DNA of 9,271 nt, from NCBI GenBank assembly GCA_905193395.1, contig CAJJOO010000030.1, forward strand, positions 1 through 9,271, read 5' to 3'. Within the stretch, counting starts at the first letter, position 1, and every line of letters starts with the position of its first letter. Both the position numbers and the translations under genes were made by a program. This DNA comes from an uncultured Porphyromonadaceae bacterium (GTDB lineage Bacteria; Bacteroidota; Bacteroidia; Bacteroidales; Muribaculaceae). The notes under the pieces are model-generated. The model searched no databases and was not told the origin of the DNA. It worked only from the letters and a program-made list of their open reading frames with translations. Below, one piece after another: positions 7,855-9,271 of this stretch.

Positions 7855-8697
7855 TCAGAAATCGCTGAACAACTGGGGCTTGATTACGATGCCTATCCTC
7901 AGTTGGCTTTTATAGACCTTGTAGTCCAGCAGGCCCTCGCCGTAGCCGTTGTAGTATTGCAGGAAGAGGTATTCGTTGGCCGAGGGGGTAAAGCGGTAGC
8001 CGAGTTCCACGATAGTGTTATAGTTCGGTTTCCAGCCCTTGCGTTTCACCAGGGTGATGGCGCCGGTGAAGCGGCGGTTATTGCTTGTGGCCTGGACGCT
8101 CATCTGGTAGATGCCGCTGTATCGCAGGATATCCTTGTTGTTCTGGCCGTCAACGATGGGAATCCAGAATTTGGCGGCCACCTGCAGGTTGCGGTCGATG
8201 ATGATGTTGGCTGCCAGGGAGACCTTGTTCCAGGAGCGCGACCAGATGCTGTCGCGGCCGTTGCTTTCGTGCTCGACGATGAGGCTCAGTTTGCCGATAT
8301 AGCGGTTCTTGACAAACAGGGGCTTGGTGAGACCGATGCCGGGGTTGAAATTGAGGTCGGTCATGGGCATGGAGTTCTCCAGCACGTTCCAGAAGCATTT
8401 CTGGCTGTAAAACAGGTAGAGGTAGGTTCCGCCGGGCAGGGTGGCGTTGGTGAGGCGCTGGGCCACGGAAATCTGGAACTTGATGTTGGTGTTCTTGGCG
8501 GTGGCGCGCATGCCTATGGGCGGCCCGAAGACGAAATAATTGTCCTTGTACAGTCCGAAATAGGGCTGGTTGCGGAAGTCGCGGCGGATGCTGTCGGTGT
8601 CGAAGCGCCCGGAGGTCGACAGAATCTGGGCCGTGGCGCCGCTGCCGCCCGTCAGGACGAGCAGCACAAACAGCAGTATCTTTATCGCTCCGCGCAT
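7855..8697 (-). CDS. pldA: Outer-membrane phospholipase A (OmpPLA family)
   Basis: OmpPLA-type phospholipase A1 hydrolyses acyl chains of phospholipids misplaced in the outer leaflet of the outer membrane; the Escherichia coli enzyme is a 12-strand beta-barrel active as a calcium-dependent dimer. Seen: signal peptide (MRGAIKILLFVLLVLTGG, cleavage near TAQ, about residue 24); repeated amphipathic strands through to a barrel-like C-terminus; and the signature VEHESNGRDSIWSRSWNK, which supplies the catalytic His and Ser (H-x-S-N-G) and the Asn of SRSWN, with the Arg and Ser expected at the calcium site. The frame stays open to an ATG at 8751, but I chose the ATG at 8697 because it immediately precedes a normal signal peptide and because the -7 box (8720-8727) lies inside the would-be extension. 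The product is then 280 residues. The family is clear; the symbol is by homology. Confidence 0.9.
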   Translation of the reverse strand: MRGAIKILLFVLLVLTGGSGATAQILSTSGRFDTDSIRRDFRNQPYFGLYKDNYFVFGPPIGMRATAKNTNIKFQISVAQRLTNATLPGGTYLYLFYSQKCFWNVLENSMPMTDLNFNPGIGLTKPLFVKNRYIGKLSLIVEHESNGRDSIWSRSWNKVSLAANIIIDRNLQVAAKFWIPIVDGQNNKDILRYSGIYQMSVQATSNNRRFTGAITLVKRKGWKPNYNTIVELGYRFTPSANEYLFLQYYNGYGEGLLDYKVYKSQLRIGIVIKPQLFSDF

Positions 8698-8719
8698 ACG
8701 TTTCGGTTGAATGTTCCTG

Positions 8720-8750
8720 CAAAGATAGGCAAAACCGCACTGAAAATCCA
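8720..8750 (-). promoter_or_regulatory. Probable promoter of the phospholipase gene
   Basis: Reading leftwards, TATCTTTG at 8727-8720 matches the Bacteroidetes -7 consensus TAnnTTTG. At the matching -33 distance (about 8748-8750) there is only TGG, a weak fit to TTG. The leader would be about 19-20 nt before the ATG at 8697. The -33 zone overlaps the left arm of the 14-bp inverted repeat, so promoter activity could be affected by whatever binds or folds there. Confidence 0.6.
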
Positions 8751-8802
8751 TAATTTCCGTTTCGGATTATCCTTTTGGGACCAAAAATCGGAAATTATGG
8801 AT
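8746..8802 (-). terminator. 14-bp inverted repeat between panB and the phospholipase gene
   Basis: Perfect arms ATCCATAATTTCCG (8746-8759) and CGGAAATTATGGAT (8789-8802) enclose 29 nt. That loop holds a second inverted repeat, TTTTGG/CCAAAA (8773-8778 and 8781-8786). In the panB transcript sense the stem starts about 23 nt after the stop codon and is followed by only four Ts, so it may act as the panB terminator. It may instead be an operator or an mRNA structure, as it reaches into the -33 zone of the next promoter. Confidence 0.55.
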
Positions 8803-8824
8803 AAAAATTGTCAGTTCCGGCGAA

Positions 8825-9271
8825 TCAATATTGCTCGGATGCGTTGGGGAAATCGACGTTTTTCACATCGGTGATATAGGATGTGATGGCGCCGTTGATG
8901 GTCGCGGCCAGGTCGGCATAGCGGCGCAGAAACTTGGGCGAGAAGCCCTGGTTGATGCCCAGCATGTCCTGAAGCACAAGCACCTGACCGTCCACTCCGG
9001 AGCCGGCGCCGATACCGATGACGGGAATCGACACCTCGGAGGCCACGCGTGCGGCCAGCGCGGCGGGAATCTTTTCCAGGACGAGGGCAAAGCAGCCCAC
9101 TTCCTCGAGCATGTGGGCGTCGGCAATGAGTTTTTCGGCCTCGGCCTCGTTTTTGGCGCGCACGGCGTAGGTGCCGAACTTGTTGATCGACTGCGGGGTG
9201 AGGCCCAGATGGCCCATCACGGGAATACCGGCCGAGAGAATGCGCTCTATCGACTCGCGGATTTCGGCACC
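8825..9271 (-). CDS. panB: 3-methyl-2-oxobutanoate hydroxymethyltransferase, C-terminal part (5' end outside window)
   Basis: PanB transfers a one-carbon unit from 5,10-methylene-tetrahydrofolate to 2-oxoisovalerate, giving ketopantoate, the first committed step to pantothenate and coenzyme A; it is cytoplasmic. The visible 148 residues are open to the right edge, in frame from base 9271. Hallmarks are [12 protein letters not shown] (with the conserved His), [12 protein letters not shown] (catalytic-type Glu), [24 protein letters not shown], and the family-like ending FPNASEQY. Enzymes of this family run to about 260-280 residues, so roughly the first 45% is missing because of the window edge. 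Nothing suggests damage. The neighbouring panC or panD genes are not seen here, and the genes to the left are envelope proteins, so there is no pathway cluster on this side. Confidence 0.95.
   Translation of the reverse strand, partial: GAEIRESIERILSAGIPVMGHLGLTPQSINKFGTYAVRAKNEAEAEKLIADAHMLEEVGCFALVLEKIPAALAARVASEVSIPVIGIGAGSGVDGQVLVLQDMLGINQGFSPKFLRRYADLAATINGAITSYITDVKNVDFPNASEQY

Noticed and set aside
7846..7855. CGCCGGCG-type palindrome at the end of the phospholipase gene as a terminator
   Set aside because: Very short, no T-tract in transcript sense, and such palindromes are frequent by chance in this GC-rich DNA.
7843..8874. A 343-codon plus-strand frame opposite the phospholipase gene
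   Set aside because: Antisense to a gene with an intact catalytic signature, runs through the intergenic hairpin into antisense panB, and has no recognisable domain.

Overview
The window looks like chromosomal DNA from a member of the Bacteroidales. Three things point there. Two promoters have the Bacteroidetes-type -7 box (TAnnTTTG), secreted DUF4294-type and OmpPLA-type proteins sit side by side, and there is a very large Rhs/YD-repeat protein with a Sec signal peptide instead of a type VI PAAR domain. The GC-rich core would suit a Muribaculaceae-like gut organism, but that is a guess. All supported genes lie on the minus strand, so they read from right to left.

Right end, conserved part (about 7140-9271). 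First comes the C-terminal half of panB (pantothenate synthesis), cut by the window edge. A 127-nt spacer follows, holding a 14-bp inverted repeat and a promoter. Then come an outer-membrane phospholipase A with an intact His/Ser/Asn site and a secreted DUF4294-family protein. The phospholipase and the DUF4294 protein probably share one transcript.

Middle (6886-7139). This 254-nt gap has no convincing gene. Its GC-rich part carries a strong hairpin just after the DUF4294 stop codon and a short direct repeat. Its AT-rich part carries a well-formed promoter firing leftwards into the next operon.

Left end, accessory part (1-6885). A secreted 315-residue protein of unknown function is followed, after only 2 nt, by a 1960-residue secreted Rhs/YD-repeat protein. 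The Rhs core ends at a PxxxxDPxG-type motif. Exactly there the base composition falls from about 62% to about 20% G+C (60-base blocks counted by hand), and a 171-residue tail with a JAB/JAMM-like metallopeptidase signature begins. This is the architecture of a polymorphic toxin: a conserved delivery shell with an exchangeable C-terminal effector. The expected immunity gene would lie just left of base 1; a possible start codon for it sits at base 17.

The most interesting element is this two-gene operon: a Sec-exported Rhs-JAB candidate effector with a tightly coupled, unrecognised secreted partner.
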